Source of the DNA: Homarus americanus
Lineage: Eukaryota; Arthropoda; Malacostraca; Decapoda; Nephropidae
NCBI RefSeq assembly: GCF_018991925.1
Contig: NW_024729477.1
Coordinates: 275,001 to 339,000 of the forward strand
Length of the DNA stretch: 64,000 bases
Direction of reading: 5' to 3'
Part shown: piece by piece, positions 48,610 to 60,784 of the stretch
Layout of the letters: every line of letters starts with the position of its first letter
How positions within the stretch are numbered: the stretch's first letter is position 1
Made by a program: the position numbers and the translations under genes
Notes under the pieces: generated by a model
What the model saw: only the letters and a program-made list of their open reading frames with translations
Database searches by the model: none
Told to the model about the DNA's origin: nothing

Positions 48610-49680
48610 CTAAGAAGAAGAAGACGAAGAAATTGAAAACTTAGGACTAAGAGTGAAGGACACAGATGTATTCATGGCAGAGATGGATTCGAGGTGACCC
48701 CATAACCTTTGAGAATGGTTAAAGGAAGAGAAAACTCACAACATATTTCTATAACACCCGCCTACAATACCCGGTCCACAACAGTCACAAACGTTATCCA
48801 CCCCCAAAAGGCTTTTATACAAACAACAAAAGTCGGAGGTGAGTCATTCTCTACTAACAATCTTAACCCCCTTATACACCATGACCAAACTTGTACAGCT
48901 TGTAGGGAATCGATCAATGTCGTGAGGTGAAGTTCGAGACTTGATGCCACACCGTCTGGTAAGGTCACTCACCGGTGTGGAGCCAGACAGGTGACAGGAG
49001 TAGGTGGACGGGGAGGCGACCTGGTATTGTCACTCTCCAGGTAGACAGGTGATAATTATTATGGTGTGGTAGGGTCTCTCTTCAGTATAGGCTGGTGAGA
49101 GAGACAATTATCTAGTAAGGTCTCTCACCAGTGATAAGCATACCAGGTGAGAAACACAGGTGAAGGAGAGTTGAAGCAGTAAGGATCGTTCTCCAGGTAG
49201 ACGGTGAGATAGTTTGTTAGAATTTCTCATAGGTAAGGAAGTGTTAGAAGAAGGGAGGTCATCTACTAGTCTTTCAATACTACTGAGTTTGTTACGTGAC
49301 TGACGCTGATGAATGAGTCACTTGAAAATTCTCTCTCGCTGTGTGAGGCGAATGGCAGATATTGATGTGGATGTCAAGGTGTAGGGTAGAAACCATTACA
49401 GATCGTGACTGGTGATACATATTGGTCTACAAAAAGCTAGTCTTTCGTAGCCCTAAACAAGCTATGGAGCCTACCAGGTGAGAGATACATGGCTTGCCTA
49501 GTCGCATCTTTCCCTAGTACGGAACCAGGTATAGGTGATAGATAGAGGGAGAGGGAGAGGTAGTCAGGTAGGGAGTCTCACCAATATAAAACCTGCCAGG
49601 TGACACAGCCATTGGTGGATGTGGAGGTCAGACATGTTAGATGGATGGTATGTTAACCGTGCTGTTACCTGTGCTGGCAG
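48610..49680. other. No gene recognised
   Basis: Unique sequence. A loosely repeated ccaggtgagagacac motif (48970-49200 and 49480-49600) suggests an old tandem repeat. Confidence 0.5.
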
Positions 49681-49686
49681 CGGACG

Positions 49687-49822
<136 letters not shown>

Positions 49823-50141
49823 TAATATTTAGTAATAGACAAGCGAAAAGTGTAGGAGTGATTTGTAAGGGCATGAATAACGAGTGTCTATACATGTAAG
49901 TATAGTAATTTGTCAAGTGTCCTGGCTCTCTCCTTATACCGTGTGTCCGGCTGTTTGTCCGTGTTAAGGGTACTTTGTTTATCCGTCGGTACATCTGTTG
50001 GCTCTTATACTCAACAACGTCTGTATTCTCCACAAAACACGACTCGCTAATGACTACACCGTGTCCAGGCCCGAGGAAGGGAAGAAGAAATGGTTACCAA
50101 TAGAATTCACGCCGCCAGGGGTGTGTTAGAAAGACGGCACC

Positions 50142-50222
<81 letters not shown>
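50142..50222 (+). repeat. (GT)n microsatellite
   Basis: About 40 GT units with one AT interruption. Confidence 0.93.
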
Positions 50223-50226
<4 letters not shown>

Positions 50227-50550
50227 TACTGTTTACATTTAATCTTGAACATAATGACTGTCACTTGATTGCACAATAATGATCTGACATCCCTCCTTGT
50301 ATAACCAAAGGCTAAGTATACAGTGTACTGTATCCACACCGCCCCTCACAATCAGTCATACCTACGGGTCCCAAATTTCACCTTTACGACTTATGAAAAT
50401 GTACAGGTAAACATCATAGTACCTGAATTTCGTGATCTTTTAAATGATTCACGTCCTCATCTACCATGCCAGAAACCCACCGTCCTACACCATGAATCAG
50501 AGAATCATAGGTGTTTTTACCATAAGAGGGAGCAACTACCATGAATTACT
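50223..50550. other. No gene recognised
   Basis: About 330 bp of unique sequence. A 73-codon + strand frame (50323-50544) lacks recognisable features. Confidence 0.45.
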
Positions 50551-51461
50551 CATAAGAACATAAGAAAATAAGGAGTCTGCAATAGGCCGGTTGGCCTGTG
50601 CATGGCAGCTCCTGTCGAGAGCTACTACCACTCTCTATCATCAATGAATCTATCCAGCCTCCTTTTGAAACTTTCCAGAGTTCCCGCACTTACTACAAAG
50701 TTGCTAAGCTTGTTCCACTCGTCCACCACCCTATTTGTGAACCAGTTTCTTCCTATCTCCCTCCTAAACCTAAACTTATCCAACTTGAATCCGTTGTTCC
50801 GAGTCCTATCCTGCTCAGATATTATAAGAACTTTATCTATATCCCCTTTATTGATTCCTTTCACCCACTTAAATACTTCTATCATATCTCCCCACACTCT
50901 TCGGTTTTCTAGGGAATGCAAGTTAAGTTTCTTTAACCTATCCTGATATGGAAGGTTTCTAAGTCCCGGAATCATTTTTGTCATTCTTCGCTGCACCGAC
51001 TCTAGTGAATTTATTTATATCCATTCTATAATAGGGGCACCAGAACTGAACCGCATAATCGAGGTGCGGCCTGACTAGCGCAAGATATAGTTGCAATAAG
51101 ACCTCTGCACTCTTGTTACTTACACTTCTAGATATAAAACCCAATACTCTGTTTGCCTTATTTCGAACATTAACGCACTGTTTTCTAGGCCGTAGGTCCG
51201 GGCTTACAAGAACCCCTAAGTCTCTTTCACAAGTCGACTTCTCTAGGTTAATGTTGTTAAGGCTGTATACATTATCAGTATTTGTTCTTCCAATATTAAG
51301 TACGCTGCACTTGCTGGTGTTGAATTTCATTTGCCATTTTTCAGACCACCCCTGCAGTTTATTTAGATCCTCCTGTAATGCATTTGCATCCTGCTCTGAA
51401 TTAATCTGCCGCCCTATTTTGGTGTCATCCGCAAACTTGCTTATGTCACTGCTGATCCCAG
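50551..51461 (-). mobile_element. CR1-type LINE, 5'-truncated, two broken ORF2 frames
   Basis: On the - strand it begins just after the RT catalytic block at 51461. It runs through WSEKWQMKFNTSKCSVL, CERDLGVLVSPDLRPRKQC and YLALVRPHLDYAVQFWCPYY (51330-50959), then after a frameshift near 50990 through QRRMTKMIPGLRNLPYQDRL to a stop at 50625. The 3' end has the same TTCTTATG pair as the element at 3677. It differs from that copy at many positions, so it belongs to a different subfamily. The 5' end abuts a TTAGG island. Confidence 0.88.
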
Positions 51462-51484
51462 TAGGTTAGGTTAGGTTAGGTCAG
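51462..51484 (+). repeat. TTAGG island at CR1 5' end
   Basis: Three TTAGG pentamers and a TCAGG start at the exact point where CR1 homology stops. Confidence 0.8.
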
Positions 51485-51620
51485 GTGAGTTCTATGTTGT
51501 GAGTGAACCAGGTGAGAGAAGGGCGGGGTTTATTTCTCAGTAATTGCCTCGTTAGTTACCCCAATGGAGGCTGATCTGTCTCTCTTACCTTGACCTCTGT
51601 ACAAGACTAGAGGTCAGTGA

Positions 51621-51622
<2 letters not shown>

Positions 51623-51671
<49 letters not shown>
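51623..51671 (+). repeat. (GT)n microsatellite
   Basis: About 24 GT units. Confidence 0.92.
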
Positions 51672-51674
<3 letters not shown>

Positions 51675-51679
51675 ATCCG

Positions 51680-52264
51680 CCTCTGACACCTGTAAACGTT
51701 TCTGGTTACATAGTGTGGTTATGAGGCCAAGTTCTGTGTGTATTTTATCCTCAGGTGGAACAGGTAGACCAGATAGACTTGTTGCAGATTATATTTGTGC
51801 AGTTAGGTGAGGCCGTTGTGCACCTGAGGTACAGTAGAGACAACCTGGAGAAAACTGTTGTGTTATCGAGATAAAAATATGAAAATGAAAGAACAAAGTT
51901 GAAGCAAAAAAAAAAATGAGATTTTACATAGAGAATATTTAGAGCTACTTGACTTGTTAATGTTGAGTTAACTTCTAAATAATGTAACTTATTAACTAGT
52001 ATTATACATTTTATTACGATCAATAAATTCAACTGAGGTTAACTAAGCTTTATATACATTGTAACCAGTGTGACCAAATAACTTGTCATGTGACCTAAAA
52101 CAAATCATCTCGTTTTGGGTCACATGACAAATTACACGAAAATATTATTATTATAACTATATATTATATTGTCCATAAGGAAAGAACAATGTGCTGCTAT
52201 GAAGGAAGGGGGAACTAATGCAATCACAATATAAATTTTTATGATATTCAAACATAATTCTGAC
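51680..52264. other. No gene recognised
   Basis: AT-rich unique sequence. A short imperfect inverted repeat (gtcatgtgacc at 52085-52095 and ggtcacatgac at 52119-52129) could form a hairpin. Confidence 0.5.
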
Positions 52265-52267
52265 ACA

Positions 52268-52295
52268 ATACTATTATTTTATTTTTCAGGTAAGG
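52268..52295 (+). promoter_or_regulatory. Candidate recursive (ratchet) splice site: acceptor abutting donor
   Basis: The pyrimidine tract ctattattttatttttc leads to CAG at 52287-52289, immediately followed by GTAAGG. It has the same architecture and almost the same sequence as the site at 13673/13674, 38.6 kb upstream on the same strand. Confidence 0.45.
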
Positions 52296-52592
52296 TGTGT
52301 CTGTGTGTGTGTCGTGGTGGAGTCCGGGAGTAGAGACAAGCCACTCGTCCTCTCACCTCTGTAGGAGTGATTGGTGAGGTAAGGTAGGATGAGGGGGGGA
52401 GTGATCATCCTTATCCTCTTATCCTACACGCTGAGGCTCACTAGTTAAATCTGTTTTGTAGTTGTTGTATTTTGTTGTTGCTGTTGTATTTGTTGGTCAT
52501 TTGTTGCTGTTGGTGGTGAGAGGGAAAGGAAAATGTTAATAAACTGATGAAATAGGAATAAGTAGAAATAATAGTATATCGTAATAGGTTGG

Positions 52593-52629
<37 letters not shown>
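52593..52629 (-). repeat. (CA)n microsatellite
   Basis: About 18 CA units. Confidence 0.92.
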
Positions 52630-52630
<1 letters not shown>

Positions 52631-52689
52631 GGTCTTATTGGCATTGGGAAGTTTAGAAGACAAAGCGATTTAACTTCCATGATTCCTTT

Positions 52690-52955
52690 ATTGATTCACC
52701 TGACCATGATTGGGTTCACCTGAGCATGATTGGGTTCACCTGACCATGATTGGGTTCACCTGAGCATGATTGGGTTTACCTGAGCATGATTGGGGTTCAC
52801 CTGAGCATGATTGGGTTCACCTGAGCATGATTGGGTTCACCTGAGCATGATTGGGAGCATGATTGTTCACCTGAGCATGATTGGGATGATGATTGGGGTT
52901 CACCTGAGCATGATTGGGGTTCACCTGAGCATGATTGGGGTTCACCTGAGCATAA
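52690..52955 (+). repeat. 20-bp minisatellite
   Basis: About 12 copies of a unit like cacctgagcatgattgggtt, several shortened or with one extra G. The Ser/Cys/Gly and Met/Ile/His frames across it reflect the unit. Confidence 0.9.
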
Positions 52956-52992
52956 TTTACTGTGATACGTACTCCTCGTTCTCAGCGTATCC

Positions 52993-53144
<152 letters not shown>

Positions 53145-54490
53145 CTTCCTTGTGAATGTTGAGTTTATTATTAAAGTTTAAATTATTTGTATTATTGATT
53201 TGTATTGTATATTTATTTTTTCCTTTCGTGAATGCTTCGTTTGTTCTTTTTGTTCCACACTTTAGTCTTCCATCTTCATTCCATCTGTCTTTTATTCTCT
53301 CATTATCTTTTCCTTTTACTCGTCATTTGGTAAATTAAGAATAAGATAACTGTAGGATTTTATTAAGTATAAGGGGTGACTATTGGAAATGTGGCTACAA
53401 TTTTGGATTCTCAAGAGTTATGTTCTCAAGGAAGTTAAAATATGAAACAGGAATTATTAAGTTAATTTGTATCCTTCCTTAGGTTCAAATCCTATATCCA
53501 AAGCAACATTTAACCCCTAGGGAGGATTACGAGGAGGTAGACGAACTTAAAGCCTCAAGGTGATTCTCGTCCTCGACTCACTCAACCTCATACCTCGACC
53601 TTGCCTCACTCAACCTCATACCTCGACCTTGCCTCACTCAACCTCATACCTCGTCCTCGACTTCAAACCTCCCCCTGCCTATAACTTACCAAGTGTCCGA
53701 GTTAAGGGGGGGGGGGATTTATGAACCCTAGTTACAGCTCATTCTCACCTTGTAATACTCGGGAATATGGCCATTAATGACACTCATAACAGGCTTTTAT
53801 AACTTGATGATGATGCGCGGTCATTAGCATCTCGTGTGTATTCTTCTCCCGCATACAGGGGTTAAGTGATGTGTTCTCTCTCCTGATTATATGTTTTGTT
53901 CCGGTTGACTGAATACATGTTTGCTTTATGGGTTATAAAGCTGTTTTAGTGTAAGGTTGTGCGCCCCCCCTTTGGTTCATTGTTATTATACAGTTTGTCC
54001 CACCAACATCATTATTTGTGTGGGACCGTCTAAGGAGCCTCATTGAAGGTTGGTGAAGGAGTCGTGTTTGAGGGAAAGGTTCTTTTTTTTTTGTTTTAAT
54101 GGACTACTGGCTCGTATGGTAATGAGATGAAGGAAAGGTTAAGGGAGGGTGAATGGATAAAAGACTTTGTTAACTTTTCTAATAATAAGATACAATTTGA
54201 GTCATTGGGTCATGTTCTTGTACTGATTTTATTTTATTTTTTATCTGAATTGTTATTTATTTATTGTTTTTATTATACGTTTTCTTTATGATTCTCTCTC
54301 GGCTATTGAATTTTTTTTCGGTTTTTATACATTTTCATTATATATTTGTTTTTGTTTGTGGATTATTATATATTTGCTCTCTCTTTCCACCATTTTCTCA
54401 AGGTTTGATTTAATTCCATTTCTATCACACGGCAATACTGCCACTAGAGTTTAACTTACCGTCATATTAACACTATCGTCATATCTGGTC
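53145..54490. other. No gene recognised
   Basis: AT-rich with a small minisatellite at 53575-53650 (unit ctcaacctcatacctcgacc, about 3 copies). Confidence 0.55.
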
Positions 54491-54492
54491 AC

Positions 54493-54503
54493 ACACACAC
54501 ACA

Positions 54504-54597
<94 letters not shown>
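54493..54597 (-). repeat. (CA)n microsatellite
   Basis: About 51 CA units with a TTC interruption near 54506. Confidence 0.94.
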
Positions 54598-54599
<2 letters not shown>

Positions 54600-54819
54600 A
54601 GCTCCACCACCTACCACCACCATTAATAATCGTGTCTCCTAGCACAGCCTTCAATCACTAAGAACAGTTACTACGGTTTCTACCATCAGTTAGCTAAACC
54701 ACTGCTCATTACAAAGCCCTTAATCCTTACCTTGTTCCCGCTAACGACGTGGGTGTAAAATAACCCCAGAAGTGGTCATACTTCGCTTCACCTCCCAGCC
54801 ATGACGTGTTGTTGTTCCT

Positions 54820-55236
54820 TCACGTCACTCTTCGGAGACATTTGACAATCGACAAGGTAAACACGCTGGGGGAGACGTCGTTCACCACCTCATCCTTGCC
54901 ACCAGCTCCTTCTTGTTCCCCGGGGCGCTGTCCTACATCAGGAGCCTCGGCTTCTATAGCAAGGGGAGAGAACTTGGTCTCTTGGGGACGCTGGCGAAGA
55001 CGAGAGAGGAATGTCGGAGGAAGGACCGAGGAGAACGCTGCCACCAGGTCCTGCGTGTGGCCCCATGGGAGTTCCCTCGCATCCTGGACTACTACTCCTA
55101 CAGGAAAGGGAGAGAATTTGGTGCCTCTTGGGGTTTAGGCGCAACTGAGAGAGGGGTGGGGGGTAGAGAGGAGGGGGGTGCCTCTGGTGTACACATTACA
55201 CTGAATTTGTGTAAGTGTGACCTTGTTTTTGAGTAG
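54820..55236 (+). other. Candidate exon or gene fragment, unidentified
   Basis: This is a GC-rich island in AT-rich surroundings. One + strand frame is open from at least 54820 to 55236 (about 139 codons) and includes a hydrophobic stretch LILATSSFLFPGALSYI, then charged sequence and APWEFPRILDYYSY. A second + frame and a - frame are open too. Two parts of the segment, near 54960 and 55105, share an imperfect 28-bp duplication (gggagagaa.ttggt). No domain is recognised and splice sites are not clear, so a real exon is possible but unproven. Confidence 0.2.
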
Positions 55237-55239
55237 GAA

Positions 55240-55900
55240 TATCCACATTTTTTTTTCCATTTTCATCCTCTGTTGTACAAGTTTTATCGGAAACAAATGA
55301 ACATATCCCCTAGCTGTAGCGCCATCACTATCTGTAATAAGCACTTCGTAACAGACTCGAAAGATGGACACTAATACCGCACATGATCTAACCTTCATTA
55401 GTTTTGGGAGGCTACAGGTCAATTGGAGAGGTCAAAGGTCACGGGATATCTCCAGAATGGTTAGATAGATATTGACCATAATTATCTGACGGATATAATT
55501 ACTTTTTGTGGTTCATAGGTCAGCTGGAAGGGTCATAGGTCATGGATGCCGGAAAATACCTGTGTATAAAATATCTCGAGGCTGGATGGTTAGGAAGTGA
55601 TCATCCTCATCCCTCATGCTTCAAGACTCTAACCACCTATCACTGTAATAACCAAACCTAACCTAACCAAAACGAAACCTAACCTAACCCCCCACCAAAA
55701 AGTGTTAGGGTAGTTAATCTATAAGTAAAATAAGCTCGGAGGGGGGGGGTTAATCTTCAGGTGGTCTTGTCATTATATATCGAAGTATGAGATAAGGAGA
55801 AGACGTACGGAGTGTGATGTAAATAAACCAAGTGATTCAGGACTAGTGGACGACACAGTGGAATGTGGATATGGTGATGTGTGAAGTGGACTGCTTAGTG
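55240..55900. other. No gene recognised; one CCTAA island
   Basis: CCTAA-type pentamers with CCAAA/CGAAA variants lie at 55654-55690. A loosely repeated ggtcataggtca-type phrase spans 55415-55545. Confidence 0.5.
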
Positions 55901-55904
55901 ATGT

Positions 55905-56160
55905 TTAGTACCTCTTGAGGGTGTTGAGGGGAGGGGTAGATGGGGGGTGGGGAGGGGTGGGTTGAGGGAGAGGTGATTGTAGATGATAGGGGAAGGGGTG
56001 AGAGGTGCGGGGAATGGGTGATTGTAGAGGGTGAGAGGTGAGGGGAAAGGGGGAGTGTAGAGGGGAAGGGGGAGGCGTTCTATCCTACAACTATCTCCTA
56101 TCCCCTTCTCTCCTATCCCCTTTCCCACCCCCCTATCAATAAAATAAAGAGGGGGGGGGG
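55905..56160 (+). repeat. G-rich low-complexity tract
   Basis: Repeats of gaggggaaggggga and gtgagaggtgaggggaa type over 250 bp, strongly purine-biased on the + strand. Confidence 0.6.
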
Positions 56161-56364
56161 GAGGGAATAGTAGGGAGGAAAGGTGAAGTACTGTTATGTT
56201 GTCTAGTCTTTATGTCTCTTCACGCTGTATAGTCTCCCCGCTGTCTAGGCTGGAGTAGGTAGCATTCTGTTCCGTTTTTCTGTCGTAACAAAATTGGTTA
56301 TTGTCATTATGTATTTCTGAAGTGTTTTATTTTACATCCAAATTAATAATACTAATAATAATAA

Positions 56365-56371
56365 TCATCAC

Positions 56372-56404
<33 letters not shown>

Positions 56405-56405
56405 T
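56365..56405 (+). repeat. (CAT)n microsatellite
   Basis: About 13 ATC/CAT units. A matching (GAT)n run lies at 56803-56832 in the complementary sense. Confidence 0.85.
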
Positions 56406-56499
56406 GACCTAGAGAAACCTTCATCATTCTTTCCTGACCTTATAACATTCACTGATCCCCCCTCCCCCTCCTCCTCCCCCCTCCCATAACCTGTGTACC

Positions 56500-56640
56500 C
56501 TCTGTTTCTCTCTCACCTTCTCTCACCTTCTCTCAGTCTCTCTCACTTCCCCTCAGTCTCTCTCACTTCCCCTCAGTCTCTCTCACTTCCCCTCAGTCTT
56601 TCTCACTTCCCCTCTCTTCCCTCCACCTCCCCTCAGCACC
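56500..56640 (+). repeat. Pyrimidine minisatellite
   Basis: Five copies of a 20-bp unit, tctctctcacttcccctcag, plus flanking variants. Confidence 0.8.
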
Positions 56641-56802
56641 TACAGGAATGCGCCGCCGCGTGGTGTAGGTGGGAGGGGAGAGTAAAAAAAAGAGCCCGAG
56701 AGACTGGCTAAACACACACACACACACACACACACTGCCTGGCTGGTGAGGTCAATGGTGAGGGTCGACTCGTAAGGCCTGATGCTGGCAGTGTGGGAAC
56801 CT

Positions 56803-56833
<31 letters not shown>

Positions 56834-57075
56834 ACAGCAACAACAACAATATTAACAACAACAATAATAATAATAATAATAATAATAATACCAAAAAACA
56901 AAAAAAAATCAATAACAAAAACACTAAAAAATCAAAAACAAAAACAATAACACAATATAAAACATAAAAAAATAAGTATAATAAAAAAATCGAACAAAAA
57001 CTTAACTAAAACAACAAAAACAATAACGAAAACTAACAAAAACAATAAAGACAATAACAATAATTAATATTACAA
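56803..57075 (+). repeat. (GAT)n, (ACA/AAT)n and A-rich (AAAAC)n sequence
   Basis: (GAT)10, then mixed CAA/AAT triplets to 56890, then an A-rich stretch of AAAACAATAACA words to about 57075. Confidence 0.75.
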
Positions 57076-57264
57076 TAACCTATAAGATAAAGAGCTTCAC
57101 GTTTATACAAATTGCACACCTGCTAATAAGGAGACAGGTAGACAGACAGGTGAGGAACGGAGCTTCACTATCAGGCTTCATCGTTCACAGCTCGTCACCA
57201 ACACCTTACTGTTAACGAGTTTTAATTAGCTCACATTGTCGGTGGTCCTATTGCTTACTCGCTG

Positions 57265-57480
57265 TCTACTCCTTACTCCCTGTCTACTCCCTACTCCCTG
57301 TCTACTCCCTACTCCCTGTCTCTACTCCTTACCCCCCCGTCTCAACTCCTAACTCCCTGTCTACTCCTTACTCCCTTTCTACTCCCTACTCCCTGTCTAC
57401 TCCCTGTCTACTCCCTGTCTACTCCCTACTCCCTGTCTACTCCTTACCCCGTCTTTACTCCTTACTCCCTGTCTCTACTC
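57265..57480 (+). repeat. Minisatellite of 'tactccctactccctgtc' units
   Basis: Irregular 10-20 bp units built from tactccct and ccctgtc, about 13 repeats. Confidence 0.8.
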
Positions 57481-57924
57481 CTTCACCTCTCCCTCTGTGT
57501 TGGTCGTTCCTTTTCACCGACCTGTTATTCATTATTTATAACTATTCACTGTTGATGTATTGCTGTTAATGCCTCCCTGATTATTTCATTATATCTGATG
57601 TATTTTTTTTATTGTTACTTCATTGTAATAGTAAATTTATCAGGTTTTTTCCGTCATTATCTTTTATTATTCATTATTATTCTGATTATTTCTCTATCTT
57701 TTCCACATCATTTTCAATTTTCTTTACATTATTATTTATCATTTGTTAAATTTATCAGTTTTTCCTTATTATCTTTTATCATTCATTATTTTTACTAACA
57801 TTATCACACTATCGTTTTCACATTAGTTTCAATATTTTCTTTACGTTATAATTTATCATTTTGTTATATTTATCGTTTTGTTATTATCGTCTTTATATTT
57901 CTCTGATGCTCTTGTTATAATTAA
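57481..57924. other. No gene recognised
   Basis: T-rich sequence with ATTATT words and two copies of a tttatcagtttttcc...ttatctttta segment (57640-57680 and 57745-57790). Confidence 0.5.
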
Positions 57925-57927
57925 TGT

Positions 57928-58022
57928 ATCGGTTAGGTTAGGTTTGGTTTGGTTAGGTTAGGTTAGGTTAGGTTAGGTTGGAAGTTGGATGGGTTAGGGT
58001 TGGAGTTGGGTTTGGGTTTTGG
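57928..58022 (+). repeat. TTAGG island grading into GTTGG
   Basis: About eight TTAGG/TTTGG pentamers followed by looser gggtt/ggttgg sequence. Confidence 0.8.
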
Positions 58023-58241
58023 TTGGAAGGTTGGAGCCTCGTTCTTCCCTGCAGGAATCTGGCGATGAAAGGTGCCCCTATGGGTCCGCTTCTCTGATCT
58101 GCTTTGGCCTGGGTATAAGAGAACGCCCTAACTATAGAGGGCTGGTAGGGGTGAAGGAGAAAACGAGGAGAAAAATGGGATGGTTAAAGAAGGGAGAAAA
58201 CAGTAATAGGAGAGAAATAAGGTGTGTGCCGTGGCGTAATG

Positions 58242-58352
<111 letters not shown>

Positions 58353-58734
58353 GTACAGGGAGGAGGGGAGGGGTAAAGAGGCAGTGATGTAGGGTTCTTC
58401 TCACACAGGTAGGTAGCTCTCTCCTGACAGTGCTCACACCCTTGTAGACACTGTGTGGGTGAGGGGGCGGTCAGAGGTCACGTCAGGAGAGGTCTGGAGG
58501 TATATGAGGAGTTAGGATCTCTGTACAACTAGTGGGTAGCTACCTCCTCCCTTCCCCCCATCATCCTTCCCCCTCCCTCTCCCCCTCCTCCCTCTCCCCC
58601 CCCCCTCGCTCCATGTTAAGGGGGTGAGGCTGTGGTTGATGGAGGGCGTGGAGGTGGCAGGGAGTACCATAGAGAAGGGGCGTGTGACTGAGGTGATGGG
58701 GGAGGGGAGATGTTGCAGTAGAGAAGAGGAGGTG

Positions 58735-58900
58735 TGGCTGTGAAGGTGATGTGTGGCTGTGAAGGTGATGGTGTGGGTTGTGAAGGTGAAAGTGTGGTTG
58801 TGAAGGTGATGGTGTGGCTGTGAAGGTGATGGTGTGGGTTGTGAAGGTGAAAGTGTGGTTGTGAAGGTGATGGTGTGGCTGTGAAGGTGATGGCGTGGCC
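58735..58900 (+). repeat. 20-bp minisatellite
   Basis: About eight copies of gtgtggctgtgaaggtgatg with the alternate ggttgtgaaggtgaaagtgt. There is a higher-order pattern: a block of about 60 bp (58765-58823 and 58825-58882) is itself duplicated. Confidence 0.85.
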
Positions 58901-59149
58901 TAGGTGATGATTTTGTGTATATATTGTGTGTATATATATATATGGGAGTGGGTGTGGCTGAAGGTGAAGATGTGACAGATCATGTAGGTGTGGCTGGAGA
59001 TAGTGTAGGTGTGGCTGAATACGTGGCGGTGGCTGAAAGGGATATAGGTATGGTTCTCACGGTGATGTTGAATATGTGGTCGAGCTAATTAGCTGATGGT
59101 GGTGGTGGTGGTGGTGGTGAAGGTGATGCTGTTAGTGTTTTTGTTGGTG

Positions 59150-59790
59150 GTGGTGATGAATGAAGGAGGAACGAGGCAGATGAAAAATAAAAGGTAGAAG
59201 CATATAAAAACAAATAGCGAAAATATACGAAAGGAACACAAGAGGAAAAAAGGGAGGGAAGAAGAAGGAGTAGGAAGCGGATACGATAATTAGTGAGATC
59301 AAGAGAAGGAAGGTTGGAAGAGACGAGATAAGGAGAGAAGTAAAAGAGAAGAGAAGGAAATAGGGAGAATAACACAGCAAGTAAGGAGAATACAAATGAG
59401 GAATAACACAAGGAAGTAAGGAGAACAGGAGGAAAAAAAGAAGGTAGGAGACAGGAGAAAGTAAGGAGGGTAGGAGGAAGGAGGGAGAATAAGAGCAAGA
59501 AAGAAGGAGGGAGAACACAAGGAGGAAGAAGGAAGTAAGGAAGACAAAAGGTAGAGGGAGGGAAGTGAGTTGGTCCCTTCTTGGTGCTACTTTTTCTTCG
59601 CGTTAATTGAGGCAACAGAAGCAGGAGAACTCATAGAGGCTACTGGTGAGGGAGGGAGAGGGGAGGGAGAAGGTGGAGAAGTAGGGGAGGGGGGAGGGAG
59701 GAGAAGTAGGTGGAAGGGAGAGGGAGGTGGAAGGGAGGGAGAAGGAGGAGAATTAGGTGGAGAAAGAGTAGGTGGAGGAGAAGAGAAAGG
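59150..59790 (+). repeat. Long polypurine region
   Basis: About 640 bp overwhelmingly A and G on the + strand, interrupted only at 59560-59640. The first part is aag/agg rich and the second (59645-59775) ggga rich. Long Leu/Ser/Pro/Phe frames on the - strand (for example 59615-59085) arise from this and are rejected as genes. Confidence 0.75.
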
Positions 59791-59829
59791 GCTAGAAAGG
59801 GTTAAACTCAATTTATACCTGTTGACCTC

Positions 59830-60784
59830 ACCTTGACCTCCATCATCACCTGTAGTACTTACTGCGTTGAGAAATTTATTGATGGCTTTATAACAGTAAC
59901 CTATGTACAGTCACGTTAGAGTTTTGACGCGTGTGGAGTGTTCAGTTTAATATGATCGTGCGTGTACACTATTTTCCCGTGGGGCGATTACCCTGAACAC
60001 TTCATTGACTCGAGGATAAGAATTCAGGATTATCAATGGTACCTACGGTTTTTTTTTTTCTTTTTTATTTTTTTTTTTGGGGGTTTTCGTTTTTGTTTTT
60101 CATTTTGTGTTTTATTTTGTTTTTCGTCTGTGAGAATGTGTCTTAGTATCTCAGATAAGGTATAGGAATTAAAGTGAAGTAGAAATAATACTGAGATTAT
60201 TACCTAAGTGCAATCGTATTGACGTCATACTCTTCACATCAAAACATACATAATGCTCACTAGTCACTATCCCGTTTCAGTCTGATATCCTGTTATTGGT
60301 GTAAAGAGATGTCGTATATAAGATAACCCGTATGAATGTGAAGGATAATAGGGATATAATGAATGTATAAAGGAAGAGGGAAAACTGATAAAAGAGAATA
60401 AGGAAAGTAGATTACTATCTTATGGTGAACAATAGACTCAATGAAGAAAATTAAATTACAATACACTGGGTAATAGTATAGATGTGATACGATGAATGAG
60501 AAGAAAATGAATAACAAAATAAATTACTCTGTAGGAAATGAAAAAAAAAATCGTAAATACCAGGATATCAAAAAACTAGAAGACTAAAAAATGAGGGAAT
60601 GGACTACGAAGGGGAGGAAAAGGAGATGACAAGCGTTGACAGGGTAAAAAAAAATATAGCGAGTGGAGAGAAGTGGTGAAAGAATGTGGTGTGGAAGAGT
60701 GTCAGTGACAGGTTGTGTTGTAGGCATGTTATACACCCACTGCCTCAATGGAGTCGTCTTTCCATGCCAGGAGACTTCGGGAAC
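59830..60784. other. No gene recognised
   Basis: AT-rich sequence with a T-rich stretch at 60050-60125. Open frames on the - strand are hydrophobic because of base composition. Confidence 0.5.

Noticed and set aside
59085..59615. 176-codon - strand frame, hydrophobic, resembling a membrane protein
   Set aside because: It is the complement of a polypurine tract; all three - frames are open there, which points to composition and not coding.
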